From contig JAGMUV010000037.1 of assembly GCA_020744425.1 (NCBI GenBank), positions 372,001 through 436,000 on the forward strand: DNA of 64,000 nt, given 5' to 3'. Position 1 is the stretch's first letter; the number at the start of each line of letters is the position of its first letter. The notes beneath the pieces are model-generated. The model made no database searches and had not been told where the DNA came from. It saw only the letters and a list, made by a program, of their open reading frames with translations. This DNA is from Dactylonectria macrodidyma. Its lineage: Eukaryota > Ascomycota > Sordariomycetes > Hypocreales > Nectriaceae. Shown here piece after piece: positions 1 through 9,272 of the stretch. The position numbers were made by a program, and so were the translations under genes.

Positions 1-366
1 ATAGAGGGGATCGACGCTTCCAATGGCCAAGCTGATCATATTGCGGCCGTCTGGATACCAGAAGAGGAAGGAGCCGCAGTTTCCGCAAAATCCACGGCTG
101 ATGTTGTCAGTTGCGTGGTATTTTTTCAGCTTGTCTGCAGTACCGGACGTCCATTTCAGTGACTTGGTGGGGACACTGTAAGATGCGTAGAAGAAGCCAC
201 CTGTCTGCTTGCGACACTGGGTACATTGGCAGACACAGGTGTTTTCGACAAAATCATGTGACGGTGGGAACATTATCTCGTAACGTAGAGAGGAACAGAG
301 ACAACCTCCCGTAATTGTTTTGGGAGTCGGGCCGAGTGACTGAGATGTGGTGGCAGATGACGACAT
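1..366 (-). CDS. GFA/CENP-V domain protein, partial at window edge
   Basis: An uninterrupted 122-codon frame reads leftward from the ATG at 366-364 and runs off the window, so the C-terminus is missing. It has the cysteine pattern of glutathione-dependent formaldehyde-activating (GFA) proteins. GGCLCSSLRYE comes first (about residues 20-30), then CVCQCTQCRKQTGG (about 44-57), then GFCGNCGSFLFW (about 92-103), where conserved cysteines bind zinc in the family. Known members are small cytosolic proteins that often act on glutathione adducts; the substrate here cannot be told. I chose the ATG at 366 because GGCxC begins about 20 residues later, as usual in fungal members. No intron is needed in the visible part. 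Confidence 0.85.
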   Translation of the reverse strand, partial: MSSSATTSQSLGPTPKTITGGCLCSSLRYEIMFPPSHDFVENTCVCQCTQCRKQTGGFFYASYSVPTKSLKWTSGTADKLKKYHATDNISRGFCGNCGSFLFWYPDGRNMISLAIGSVDPLY

Positions 367-504
367 TGTGATGTTTGACGTTGTGCGAGGTTATGATTCG
401 CTGGGTCCTGGCACGAAAGACTGGGTCATGCAGAAAGAAGGAATTAAACGAGAAAAAAGTTGGATTTGAAACGGTTCTTATAACTACTTCGTTATCCATT
501 ACGT

Positions 505-888
505 CTTCTGGGAGGGGAAGTCTGTCAACTGCGCCCTTCGGCAACACTTGTAGTCAGGTGTGATGGGAACGTCCGGAGTGCTGGACCCATGGTGGGCCTT
601 TCATTTGATCCGATGGCAAACTCTCTCCTCTCTACCGACATTGGACTTCTGAACCTGGATCTCCCGGCTCTACCGCCTGCCATCGATAATCGGTCGACTT
701 ACGCAACCTTAGGGGGTGTTCGCCACTCTGGCTGGGGTATAAGCACCGACAGTGTATGGATCATAAAAGATGGAAAGGGGATACTCTGGCTACCTCGGGA
801 GTATCGAGTGATGAAATCGGCTGTGGTGGGATCATCGGTCGCTATCGGCTGTCGTTCAGGTCGTGTACTGGTGATGAAGTTCTCTTAG
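505..888 (+). pseudogene. C-terminal WD40 remnant of a NACHT-WD40 (NLR-type) protein
   Basis: The last 100 codons before the stop at 886-888 match the usual C-terminus of fungal NACHT-WD40 proteins. Key stretches are LSFDPMANSLLSTDIG, then SVWIIKDGKGILWLPREYR, then GSSVAIGCRSGRVLVMKF. The same frame is open upstream to about 505 (…QLRPSATLVVRCDG…), but no NACHT domain or further WD40 blades are found in the preceding 500 bp, which instead hold the divergent GFA gene. This is therefore a detached 3' fragment. The family mediates non-self recognition and regulated cell death in fungi; a lone blade should be inactive. Assignment is by motif resemblance only. Confidence 0.6.
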
Positions 889-1528
889 AGCGGAGGCAGA
901 TATAATTACCTCCTTCGTTACAGCGACTTCGTAGGACTCAGGCTCATATTGAAGTATAAAAGAGGGCTTTCACGTTCATTAAAATTAAGAATAATAACAA
1001 TCAGAACAATAACAGCCACCTTTTATCAAGTGCACTCAGCATCACTGCGCAATCCAACAACAATAGAAGCCAAGAGGACTCTCGTATAGCTTCAGGGAGC
1101 ATTCGGACAGCCAGGTAGAACTCAGCCGTCAGCGGATCCATGATCCTTCAGTCATCCTGCATGATCACCTGTAGTCACACATGGCCGCTAAGATCGTTAT
1201 GGAATGCTCCTCCGGGGTAGTGCCATGGTATCTGTTGGCTGAGACATTGCAGAGCGGCCACTAAGAGCATGTCGAGGGGAAAGGGGCACCTCCTGCATAT
1301 GGGAATTTCAGGGAGCCACAGCCCCTTTTACCTTGCATAGTGGTGTTGTGTGTCGTCAGGGGAGGGAGGGTGGGTGTTGGTACTGCATGCTGGGCAGGCT
1401 TCACTGCTAAGGGAATATTGAGGATGGCGTGGAATAGAGAGTACCGGTATGCCTTACCATCGGCTCCCATCAGCAGCTGTCATCCTTGACTTGCTGCACT
1501 GGCAATCTTGAGTGTAACTATAAAGCCC
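889..1528. other. Non-coding stretch with a TATA-like box
   Basis: I see no supportable gene. A TATAAAAG motif lies at about 955-962, followed by an A-rich, C/A-rich leader-like stretch. It may be the promoter of a lost gene, because no long frame follows closely. Confidence 0.4.
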
Positions 1529-1870
1529 ATGAGTTTTCCAGTTGTCCCAATCCCTCAACATCCGTCTCTCAAACCTGTCACGTCACATGTTCCTATGATT
1601 GATATCATGAGCGCTCCGCAGAGTCTTATTCCCACCCTGCCTACTTCCGACCAAGTCTTGAAGGAGTCATTCATCAATGGAGAGCAATTGGCAACTAAGA
1701 TTCTTCCTGGTATTTGGCAAACAGAAGACGCGGATGCCTCCAACGAAGCATCGGACACAAGAAAGAGGCGTATAGAAGGTGAAAAGCGACAAGCAGGTAC
1801 AAGAGCACTTTCATCTGCGGTGATAAATCTAATCGGAGCCGTTTCTAGTTTAGGTTCCTACAAATTGTAG
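1529..1870 (+). CDS. Hypothetical protein, 113 aa
   Basis: An open frame starts at ATG 1529 and ends at TAG 1868-1870. The protein is Pro/Ser/Thr-rich at the N-terminus and has a basic stretch (TRKRRIEGEKRQ) near the C-terminus, followed by a short hydrophobic tail (AVINLIGAVSSLG). No signal peptide or recognisable domain. It could be a real small gene, one exon of a larger gene, or a chance frame. Codon usage is unremarkable and I see no intron signals that join it to a neighbour. Low confidence. Confidence 0.25.
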   Translation: MSFPVVPIPQHPSLKPVTSHVPMIDIMSAPQSLIPTLPTSDQVLKESFINGEQLATKILPGIWQTEDADASNEASDTRKRRIEGEKRQAGTRALSSAVINLIGAVSSLGSYKL

Positions 1871-2980
1871 TCTGTAGGTTACATGCATATAGCACGGAAA
1901 CAAGACCGGCGACTAAACTCAAGAGCCACAGACCGCGAACGATCCAATGAACCTCAAGGCCGTGATCGTGATGGTGTGTTTCGGCGATCCCCGTGACCGC
2001 AGAGATGCCGCAGCTGTCGGAAAGCAGTCTTCTTGTTACTGAACGGTATAAGCTACCGAGAAAGTGGCTGGACGGAATGCAAACCCACGAAGTGCATCCT
2101 TCACCCCACATTCACCTCCAAAGCAGACTCTCTCAATGCTGCTGTTAAGCGCGGCGTCGGAGCAAATGAACGGCCTACGGGAAAATGAGCATTCAGGCCC
2201 ACAAAGGCCCTCAAGGCAGGAAACCTAAGTTGAGATAAGCATAGAATTAGAACCTGTGAGCGGGCATAACTTTGCTTACCGCGCAAGGCCACAGGGCTGT
2301 CATGTTGCAAGGAATTGAGGGTGGATAGGGACCGAAATCACCTGTAAGGATGGACCCAAGGATTCTCCAGTGCTTGTAAGGAAGCTAACATTCAAGAAAT
2401 GGGTGATCATCACCGTTGGACAGGAAGGTGGCAAAGAGACGAAGGCCAACCTCTTTGCCGGAGTCCCCCGGTTGACTCTGCGCGAGTCATGATGCCTACA
2501 ACATGGCGTGATCAGCACGCTTCATCTCAGACATTCACCACTCGAAAGATCAGACCCAGCTGGGGATGCGGAGTTATGGCTCTATCTAAGAGCATCCGCT
2601 AGATGTTTATTTCCACGCCCGACTTAAAAAGCATTTTACTGGGGGGTTGCGACCTGTAAAGGCATGGAGCAACACCCGTCCTACGCGGAGAGCCCAGATC
2701 GCCGGGAATGCCTCACGTGGGGAGGTTAGTTGCTTCCCCAAGGAAAGTGAATGCCGAGTTATCACCAAATTTCAGCATGTGAAAATCACACCACTACAGG
2801 CAAAAATAGACTGATCGTAACAATGGCCAAGCTAGCACATATATCAATCCAAGACTGTCGTTTCACAGAACCTTGGAACACCAAGAGCTTCATTGCCGAA
2901 TCGCCTGGGTCCTCTTATTTCGGTCTCACAGCCAAATATATCCTTGATCGCCTCCGTCGAATGGAACTTGCAAAATCAGA
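1871..2980. other. No supportable gene
   Basis: Only short overlapping frames on both strands, none with a recognisable motif. The distal part (from about 2750) may hold 5' exons of the broken bHLH gene that follows, but I could not place splice sites with confidence. Confidence 0.4.
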
Positions 2981-3637
2981 TTGGGGAAAATTAATGATGA
3001 TCGTATCGACTCCGTTCCTATATCACTGGAGCAGAAGCGGCTGCCCGCATCCTCATCACCTGAAGCTTCTTCACCTCGCTGTTCGCCCAAGCCAGAGTCT
3101 TCTGGCAATGCCCCGTCGTCGCCTTATAAGTCATCATCGCCGCCCCTTTCAACGCCTGATCGGCACACTCTCAGCTACCTATCCAAAGGGACAGCGCCCA
3201 GCTTGGTCGAGGACTGGCACCACACGGACCTAAACGACAAGTTCGTGGCGCTTCACAAATGCCTCCCTCCGCTCTCCTTAGATTCCCCTCAGCTGGAAAT
3301 GGAAGAAACCGACAGCGAGGCTGACGAGCAAGACTAAGCATTCCTGGAGAAGGCATTACTAAGATCAACGCCCCAGCGTAATCCTAGCAAGACGATGATC
3401 CTCAAAAGGGCAACGGATTATATTATGGGGTTGGACCAGAGGAAAAAAAGCCTTGTGCAGGAAAAAATGGAGCTGCAGAGCCGCCTGAGGCCCCTCAACA
3501 CAGCTCCGGACACTCCATCTCAGCTTCAACATCTGCAGCCCTGGCTCTGTGAAGAGAGCGAGGAAGGAGAAGAGAACGCAAAAGAGGGAGAGGTGCTGGG
3601 ATTGTCTCATACTAACAGCGACATGAAAGTCTTTTGA
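2981..3637 (+). pseudogene. Broken bHLH transcription factor
   Basis: One frame runs from 2981 to 3637, interrupted only by TAA at 3335-3337. Before the stop is a Ser/Pro-rich segment, then DLNDKFVALHKCLPPL (3227-3274), which looks like helix 1 of a fungal bHLH. After the stop, in the same frame, comes SKTMILKRATDYIMGLDQ (helix 2), continuing into a leucine-zipper-like coil (KKSLVQEKMELQSRL). The basic region directly before helix 1 reads VEDWHHT, where DNA-binding relatives have Arg-rich VExRYRT-like sequence, so E-box contacts are probably lost. The stop falls in the inter-helix loop. An unusual intron removing the stop is possible but I see no good donor/acceptor pair. A 5' exon upstream of 2981 is not excluded. 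Confidence 0.55.
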
Positions 3638-3871
3638 TTTAGGAGGGTCAGGGTTCTACGACAGCCCTGCGACGACCGGGTTTCCTAAGGGATAAACCTA
3701 GGTCGGGGAACTATTAGGGGCGTTGTGGTGAGCGCTGGCGTCAGGTTTGGTGATGATCTAAGGAGATGCAATTGAATGATTGCGGAATATTAACTCGTTT
3801 CCTCAGCGTATTGTACATATTCAATTTAATTCATCACTGGCAGTTTTTCCTAACACCCTACTGGAGCTTCT

Positions 3872-4501
3872 TTATAATTGCAACATGAATATTAACCCGG
3901 CCCCTGCAGCAGCTATGATGGACACAGCCAACTTCCCAGCGCCACCGGTAGCGGAGTCGGCGGACGACGACGCACCACTCGTGGAAGTAGATTTAGAAAC
4001 TCCAGTCGTGGCTGGCTTTGTAGCCTCGACCTGAATGCCTGAGACTATGGCCGTGGCCGAGGCCACGTACGAAGTGGATGTGAAAGAGCATTGCGACATG
4101 ATCTTATCGACATCTATTACTTGACTGTTAGCTATCTACATGTAGACATACTCGAGCGTGCTATTTTAGGAGTCCATACCTTCTGTCTACTGGCTATTTT
4201 GGGACATGCAGCTCGCGCAGAGCGCCATCACGACAGCAACGTCGAAGCTGGTATTCGTACAAATACAGTTTGCCTCGATAGCCTCTTCATCAGACTCGTC
4301 GCTTTCGCGGAGGCGCAATTTCCTTCTTTTGTCATTATCGTTGTCGGTCTCGTTGGGGTCGATATCGCATGTATTAGTAAGATCGACAATGGGCTGGCAG
4401 ATAGTCGTGCATGCCGATGGTACATCGTCTGCACGGAGCTCTTCTGCCAAGGCAGCAGGAATGACTGCAGCCAGGCCGGCGAGAAACAATGTGGGATGCA
4501 T
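3872..4501 (-). pseudogene. GPI-anchored cysteine-rich secreted protein (CAP22-like) with a premature stop
   Basis: Exon 1 (4501-4180) encodes a signal peptide (MHPTLFLAGLAAVIPAALA) and a cysteine-rich domain ending CICTNTSF…ALCASCMSQ. Exon 2 (4113-3872) continues VDKIMSQCSFTSTSYV, then a Ser/Thr/Ala-rich stalk and a hydrophobic GPI-attachment tail (GAGKLAVSIIAAAGAGLIF). The 66-bp intron 4179-4114 has a GTATGG donor, an internal CTAAC and a TAG acceptor, in the right phase to create DVDKIM. Exon 1 however contains an in-frame TAG at 4189-4187, nine bases before the donor, so translation would stop before the anchor. Organisation recalls fungal surface proteins such as Colletotrichum CAP22, a resemblance rather than a proven homology. 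A TATA box lies about 100 bp upstream. An alternative donor at the CAGTAG itself gives the wrong phase. Confidence 0.65.
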
Positions 4502-4598
4502 TGGGAAAAAATATGGTGGAGTGTTGATAAGACTCGGACTGTTGATTGATCTGAGTTGATTGTGATATCGAGGGTACCGACTAGAGAGAAACTACATC

Positions 4599-4606
4599 CT
4601 TTTATA
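4599..4606 (-). promoter_or_regulatory. TATA box of the GPI-anchored protein gene
   Basis: TATAAAAG on the minus strand, about 100 bp upstream of the ATG at 4501. The spacing suits a core promoter. Confidence 0.5.
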
Positions 4607-5077
4607 CTCAACCCAACATGTATGAAAGTTAACAGCCCTTGAGACATGCCACCGTCAACAGCAGTGAAGAAGCGAGGATATCGCGGCGTGGCGCTGCGTC
4701 ATTCTGGCAGGATCCAAGCTGCTGAGTAATAATAAGCTTGAGAATTTCCGTCCGGTTGTTCTCGTTCTCAACTCGCTCCTACCGGTAGCATGGAGGACGA
4801 GATCCCAACACTGAGAATTCCCGCGTAGGCGAGGATAATGGGCGTGTTAATTTTGGAGAAGCCGATTCTCGGATATGCCCGATGAAGTGTATCGCAGATG
4901 AACGGCGGGAGGAAGCCGAGGCGTCTTTGTTCACGTCATGCTCTCCCAAAGCCAACGAACTATGAAAGTAGGCACTTCCTGTTCCTGAGTTATACCGGAC
5001 AACCAGTCTTCAAGCATATGAGACAGGTCAAGGATGGCCGCCTCTGGCGACATTGACATCATACAGAGGTAGATCCT
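4607..5077. other. Intergenic, no gene seen
   Basis: Upstream region of the leftward GPI-protein gene and downstream region of the leftward membrane-protein gene. No open frame or repeat stands out. Confidence 0.4.
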
Positions 5078-6507
5078 TCATGCTTGCCCTCGTTCCAGAT
5101 ATGCGGGTGGGAGTGGCGGTAGAGGATCTGCTTCCAGCTGGTCCGGCGACATAGAATAGCCGGACCCGCCAGCATGACTCGAAGCATCGGAATGCCGACG
5201 GAAGAATCCAGAGGCGAAAGACTTTGGCCTCGGCGACACCGACCCTGCAGTACCTGCCCTGACTGGATTCAGTGCCAGTGGGTTCATACGGACAAGTCTT
5301 GTGAGAGATTTGCGGAAGGATTGCCGCAGCTTCTGGGTGGCTAGAGGCTTTGCGAATGTTGCCTGATATTCCCAGAGTATTTTCTCACTTAAGGGCTCTT
5401 CCGAAGTTAAGAGCGAATTCTCCATAGCATCGGGGGCTTGGGGGCGAGGAGTCCATATAGAGACACTCCATTTCTCTGTCAGACGCTGGGCGGAGCTTGA
5501 GAGGGTTTTTGATAATGTTCTTTTGCGCCATTTATAGAAAAACAGTGTCAACGTTAAGAGGACAGCAAAGCCGGCTGATTGGTTATTAGTTCACTCATCC
5601 CTTAGTTGGGAAACTCAACACTTACCTATCGACCCTACAGCAATTCCTGCCATTTGGCCTGTCCTATCTAGCATTGCGGCAGTATACTCTGGTTTGGCAG
5701 TGTCATTCGGTATTGCAAGTCCAACAGCAGGTTGGATAGTGTTGCAGGAAGTAGTCGCAGAACTGGTAGCCGTACCAATTATAGGCACCTCTGTCGTCAT
5801 CTGCGATTGCAACAAGCCTTCAGATACCGTCCGGGATGGGCTGACTGCGACTGAGGACTTGGTGGTCCGGAGAACAGGGAGAGTACTGGAACTGATATCA
5901 ATCGAGTTGGAAGGAGCCAGCTGGGACTTGTCAGGAATAAGGTACTAAGCCCGGGGATTGTGGCGATCGTCGTCTGTCTTTGTGTAGCCTGTGTTGTTTC
6001 TGCCGATGCCGGTGGAGGCAAGGTCGTAGTACTTGCTGAGGATGTGTTCTCCGGAGGCGGGGCAATAAGAGAAGACGCTGCCTCTGGGGGGCGAAGAGCG
6101 ATGTACGTGCTAGTAGTAGACAATGATGAAGTGGATGTAGGGCTGGCTGTTCTTGATGTGGTCGTTGTGCTGGAGTATGAAGTGGTGCTAGTAACAATCT
6201 CCTTGGGCGGAGGAAGATCACTCGATGCCATCTCTGGTGGAAGGGCTGGAGTACTTGGAGGTGGTGACGCTTCTGTGCTGATCGCGGTGCCGGGAGGGCC
6301 GAGAGGCCTGGGGGGCCCTTTTTGGTTTCCTTCTGGTCCCGGTGGCCCATTCTTATTGCCTCGCGATCCTTGGCCATTGCCGTTTCCATTTCCGTTCCCG
6401 TTTTCATCCTCATTCTTATCATAATTTCCCTCTTTATCGTTATCTGGTTCCTCCTGATGAGGTTTATGAAACCTGAGTCCTGGCAGCCGCATTGCTCTTC
6501 TATAACA
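5078..6507 (-). pseudogene. 3' exons of a single-pass membrane protein with Ser/Thr/Pro-rich ectodomain
   Basis: Two exons remain. 6507-5626 starts at a CAG acceptor and encodes CYRRAMRLPG, an Asn/Gly repeat (NGNGNGNGNG), a Pro/Gly-rich stretch and a long Ser/Thr/Pro-rich ectodomain. 5574-5078 encodes the rest. The 51-bp intron 5625-5575 splits the membrane segment, giving AGIAVGSIAGFAVLLTLTLF then YKWRKR, i.e. extracellular N-side and a basic stop-transfer. The cytoplasmic tail of about 150 residues is Ser/Pro-rich. Between about 5950 and 5930 the coding frame shifts by one base, with both frames low-complexity, suggesting a frameshift. The upstream intron holds the pogo transposon and the exon before that lies at 8794-8919. 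Function unknown; the layout resembles fungal surface sensors or adhesins. Confidence 0.6.
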
Positions 6508-6560
6508 CTGGTCAGTCTCCCCCAGACGATGGTGCTCATCCCCAAGCATGACTGGATATA

Positions 6561-6632
6561 CCATCCACGACCACTTAATGGGCACCCCCACTTAATGGGC
6601 CACCAAAATTTCGGTCCTCCCATACAAAATCT
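6561..6632 (+). repeat. Left 72-bp terminal inverted repeat of the pogo element
   Basis: Identical by eye to the reverse complement of 8715-8786. Contains two copies of CCACTTAATGGGC. Confidence 0.9.
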
Positions 6633-6716
6633 AAATTTTGGTGCACATAAAAACGGACCACGTTGTCAATCAAAATCGAAGTTAGTAAAGAGACTCTCCA
6701 TAAAATTGATCAAATT

Positions 6717-8481
6717 TTACTCTCTGCGTGGTTTTTTGACCTCCCGACCGCTGCGTGTCCGCTGGCAGTGCTTTGTTACGACCATAAAGTCGTCACTTTC
6801 GTCCTCTGACCTGACACCCACCTCAATTACCGACTCGACCTCCTCATCCACAACCACCTCTATTTCTGCCTCCTTTGAGTTAGGAAAAACTTCTCCAGCC
6901 GCTAGAGCCTCCGCTAGAGCCATGAATCGTCGGTTCGGGTTCGGTACCGCCTTTCTTTTCTTCCCTCGCCGCAGCCGGTCCATTTGCTCCTCCAGGCCAG
7001 TAATCCGCGAATTCTGAACGGCCACCTTCATCTCTAAAGCTTCCAGCCCCTTTGCGATCTTACTGTACTTCCGCCTGGTCGGACGACTTCGGTGTTTGGC
7101 CAAATCTCGAACCTGGCGGCTCGTTTTCGGCGTATCATCTGAGTGCAGTTGAGGAGGGCTGGGCGTCTGGAATCGTTCCGGCACTTTTTCTTTGTCCGGT
7201 TGAATTTCCGGATGTGTTAGAGCTTTGTGACGATTTATAGGCCAATTTCCAGTAAACCTCCAGCCGGATAAGATAATCTCCTTCCTCATGCCCGCCTCTC
7301 TGGCTTTCGCGTATGCCCGAATAAAGTTGACTTTGTCAACCGGCGCAGAATCGGTCAAACCAGCCAGCTTTTGGAGTTCTTTCCGATACGCACCTTTGAT
7401 GACATTAAAAATTCCATTATCCAACGGTTGCAGACCATGAGAACAATGTGCTGGTAGGTAACAGCAGTAGACGTTGTTCAGAAAGCACGTGGCCATCCAC
7501 TCATCCTGACTGCTCGTTAGCGACCCTATAGCGGGTGACTCTGTGGCGAAAACACCAAAAGGCTCACCTGTGCATGGCTCCCGTGACCGTCAAGGATAAT
7601 AAGTCTCGCATCCGATGCATCACGAGGCTCCGTTTGAGGTAGATAGACATCTTTCAACCACTCGAGAGCTATATGGTTGTCAGTCCAGCCGTTCGGTGAT
7701 GTGATGTAGTGCCAGTCCGCTATCAATTCGAATTCCTTAAGGAACCACTGCTTCTGCAGCTCTTTTCCTTTAAAGATAATTCCCGGTTTTAAAGCGCGGC
7801 CAGTTGCGGTGACAGCCTCAATAAACGACGTCCAAGCGCGCGACTGAACGCCCTTCAACAACGCCTTCTTCTTCGGGTCAGAGCTCCCGATTACGAGGCT
7901 GTCCAGGCCTCATGGACAACCAATTAGTTAAGCCCTATAAAAGCACGTAGAGAAGTTGTAGAGGACTTACCGAAACCCGCCATTATGCCACCCTCGTCCA
8001 CGTTAACCGTGTTCTCAGGCTTGATCCAGCCGTACTCGTTCTCCCGGATATCGAAGTACCAATTGACCGCCTTCGGAGTAAACCCGTCAAATCTGGCGGC
8101 TTCCTGGCGTTTTCCAAGCTTGGTAGATAGTTGTAGGTGACGCTTGACGAACCTGGTGGTCCAGTGCTTGCCCAGAGGCTTGTTATCGCCTTGTTGTTGA
8201 AGGATGGCCTCGACACAGGCGCGGAGCTGGCTGTGCGAGGGAGCATAGCCCAGAGACTCTTGTCGCAGTACCCAACGAAGGAGAGTCTCCTCCTGGCTCT
8301 TTGAAATACGCTGCTGGGCATGGATACGTTCATTCCTGCTCGCTTGACCGGAAAGTCGTCTATAAATGGTCGATCGAGGCACTCCACGTTTCTGGGCCGC
8401 CTCAGTCTGCGATAGGCCTCTATCAGTAATATCGAGAATAGCCTCAGCTACGTCGTCTTCGGTATAATCACGCCGAACCAT
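6717..8481 (-). CDS. Pogo-family DDE transposase, 546 aa, three exons
   Basis: Exons are 8481-7971, 7908-7568 and 7505-6717. Introns of 62 and 62 bp have GTAAGT and GTGAGC donors and AG acceptors, and all junctions keep frame (…MAGFG|LDSLVIG… and …GSHAQ|DEWMATC…). The N-terminus holds a psq-type helix-turn-helix (SQTEAAQKRGVPRSTIYRRL, about residues 24-43), then a CENP-B-type HTH (LRWVLRQE…GKHWTTRF). The catalytic DDE_1 domain shows NVDEGG, LIILDGHGSH and HGLQPLDNGIF, supplying the three acidic residues. The C-terminus is basic and coiled-coil-like with an acidic end. No stop or frameshift is seen. It cuts and pastes the element using the flanking 72-bp repeats. Confidence 0.9.
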
Positions 8482-8714
8482 TGTGGCAGGAGTTCCATAA
8501 GTAAAGTAGGTGATATGCCTACTGGAGTGGATGAAGTCGGATGGGGTGGATAAGGTGAAAATGAAAAAATTTCAAAGGGCTAGAGAACAAGGCCACGAGG
8601 GGGGACGGGAAAACGTTGAGCCGATATTAAAATTTCATGACACAGACTATACAGCACAGGTTTTGGTTTGTGAGTATCTTCATTCTTGGTAAAATGCGGT
8701 GTAATTGAAAATTC

Positions 8715-8786
8715 AGATTTTGTATGGGAGGACCGAAATTTTGGTGGCCCATTAAGTGGGGGTGCCCATTAAGTGGTCGTGGATGG
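8715..8786 (-). repeat. Right 72-bp terminal inverted repeat of the pogo element
   Basis: Reverse complement of 6561-6632 with no mismatch seen. Similarity resumes for a few bases after the first mismatch. Confidence 0.9.
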
Positions 8787-8793
8787 TACTTAC

Positions 8794-8919
8794 AAGATAA
8801 TCTAGACCAAATGTGGTATTCACGATGTCAGGAAGTAAATAGTTCAGGAATTGGTAAGATTTAAATAAAACGAGGAATCCCGCAGGGAAACTGCAGTAGT
8901 GGCAGATAAAATACTTCGA
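8794..8919 (-). pseudogene. Exon fragment of the same membrane-protein gene, between pogo and Helitron
   Basis: The minus strand is open for about 40 codons (KYFICHYCSFPAGF … NTTFGLDYL) up to a GTAAGTA donor whose last two bases are the pogo target site. Removing pogo rebuilds a 58-bp intron (8793-8787 joined to 6558-6508) with phase 0 on both sides, which strongly supports one gene. On the other side the frame meets the Helitron 3' end at about 8920. If the Helitron is removed it continues in frame into 14992-15060. The peptide has no domain I recognise. Confidence 0.5.
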
Positions 8920-8923
8920 ACAC

Positions 8924-8955
8924 CCGTTAAGTTGCCAAGGCAAGGGACTTAACGG
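8924..8955 (-). repeat. Helitron 3' terminal hairpin
   Basis: Arms CCGTTAAGT and ACTTAACGG are perfectly complementary (9 bp), with extra TGCC/GGCA pairing in the loop. Its position at the 3' end of the rolling-circle element suggests a termination signal. Confidence 0.65.
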
Positions 8956-9272
8956 CTGAATATCCAGCCCGAAGGGTAAATACCGTATACCTCCTATTCA
9001 ACTCTCCTGGGGAACCCCCTAGAAGCCCCCTTTCGACTGCGGCGGTAACCAGCTGTTAAACCACTTCAAACCTGTAGTCAGGGAGTTGACTGATAGACAT
9101 AGGGGTCCCTCTACCACTTCCTGACAGGCCCAATCAACTATGTACTGTATATCGAATTTCCCCTTTCCCTGTAGCTTATAGGAAAACGCCATTTAGTCAA
9201 TGTAGCGTGGTGGATACGGCGGATCGGTCAGTTGTTGAGCCTGACGGCGTTGTTGGTCAGCAAGGCGCATCT

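Larger units (their letters stand above)
6561..8786 (-). mobile_element. Intact pogo/Tigger-type DNA transposon (2226 bp)
   Basis: Ends are perfect 72-bp terminal inverted repeats starting CCATCCACGACCACTTAATG, flanked on both sides by the TA target duplication (6559-6560 and 8787-8788). The motif CCACTTAATGGGC occurs twice inside each terminal repeat, a plausible double binding site for the transposase. The element encodes one intact, two-intron DDE_1 transposase on the minus strand. It lies inside a host intron whose donor is only 7 nt from the insertion point. Perfect termini plus an intact gene suggest recent, possibly current activity. Confidence 0.93.

Noticed and set aside
5960..6424. 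Plus-strand Gly/Val-rich frame of 154 codons
   Set aside because: It is the complement of the Ser/Thr/Pro-rich ectodomain of the membrane protein.
8801..8806. TCTAG as a canonical Helitron CTRR end
   Set aside because: It lies over 100 bp beyond the terminal hairpin and inside the open host exon, so the 3' end near 8920 fits better.
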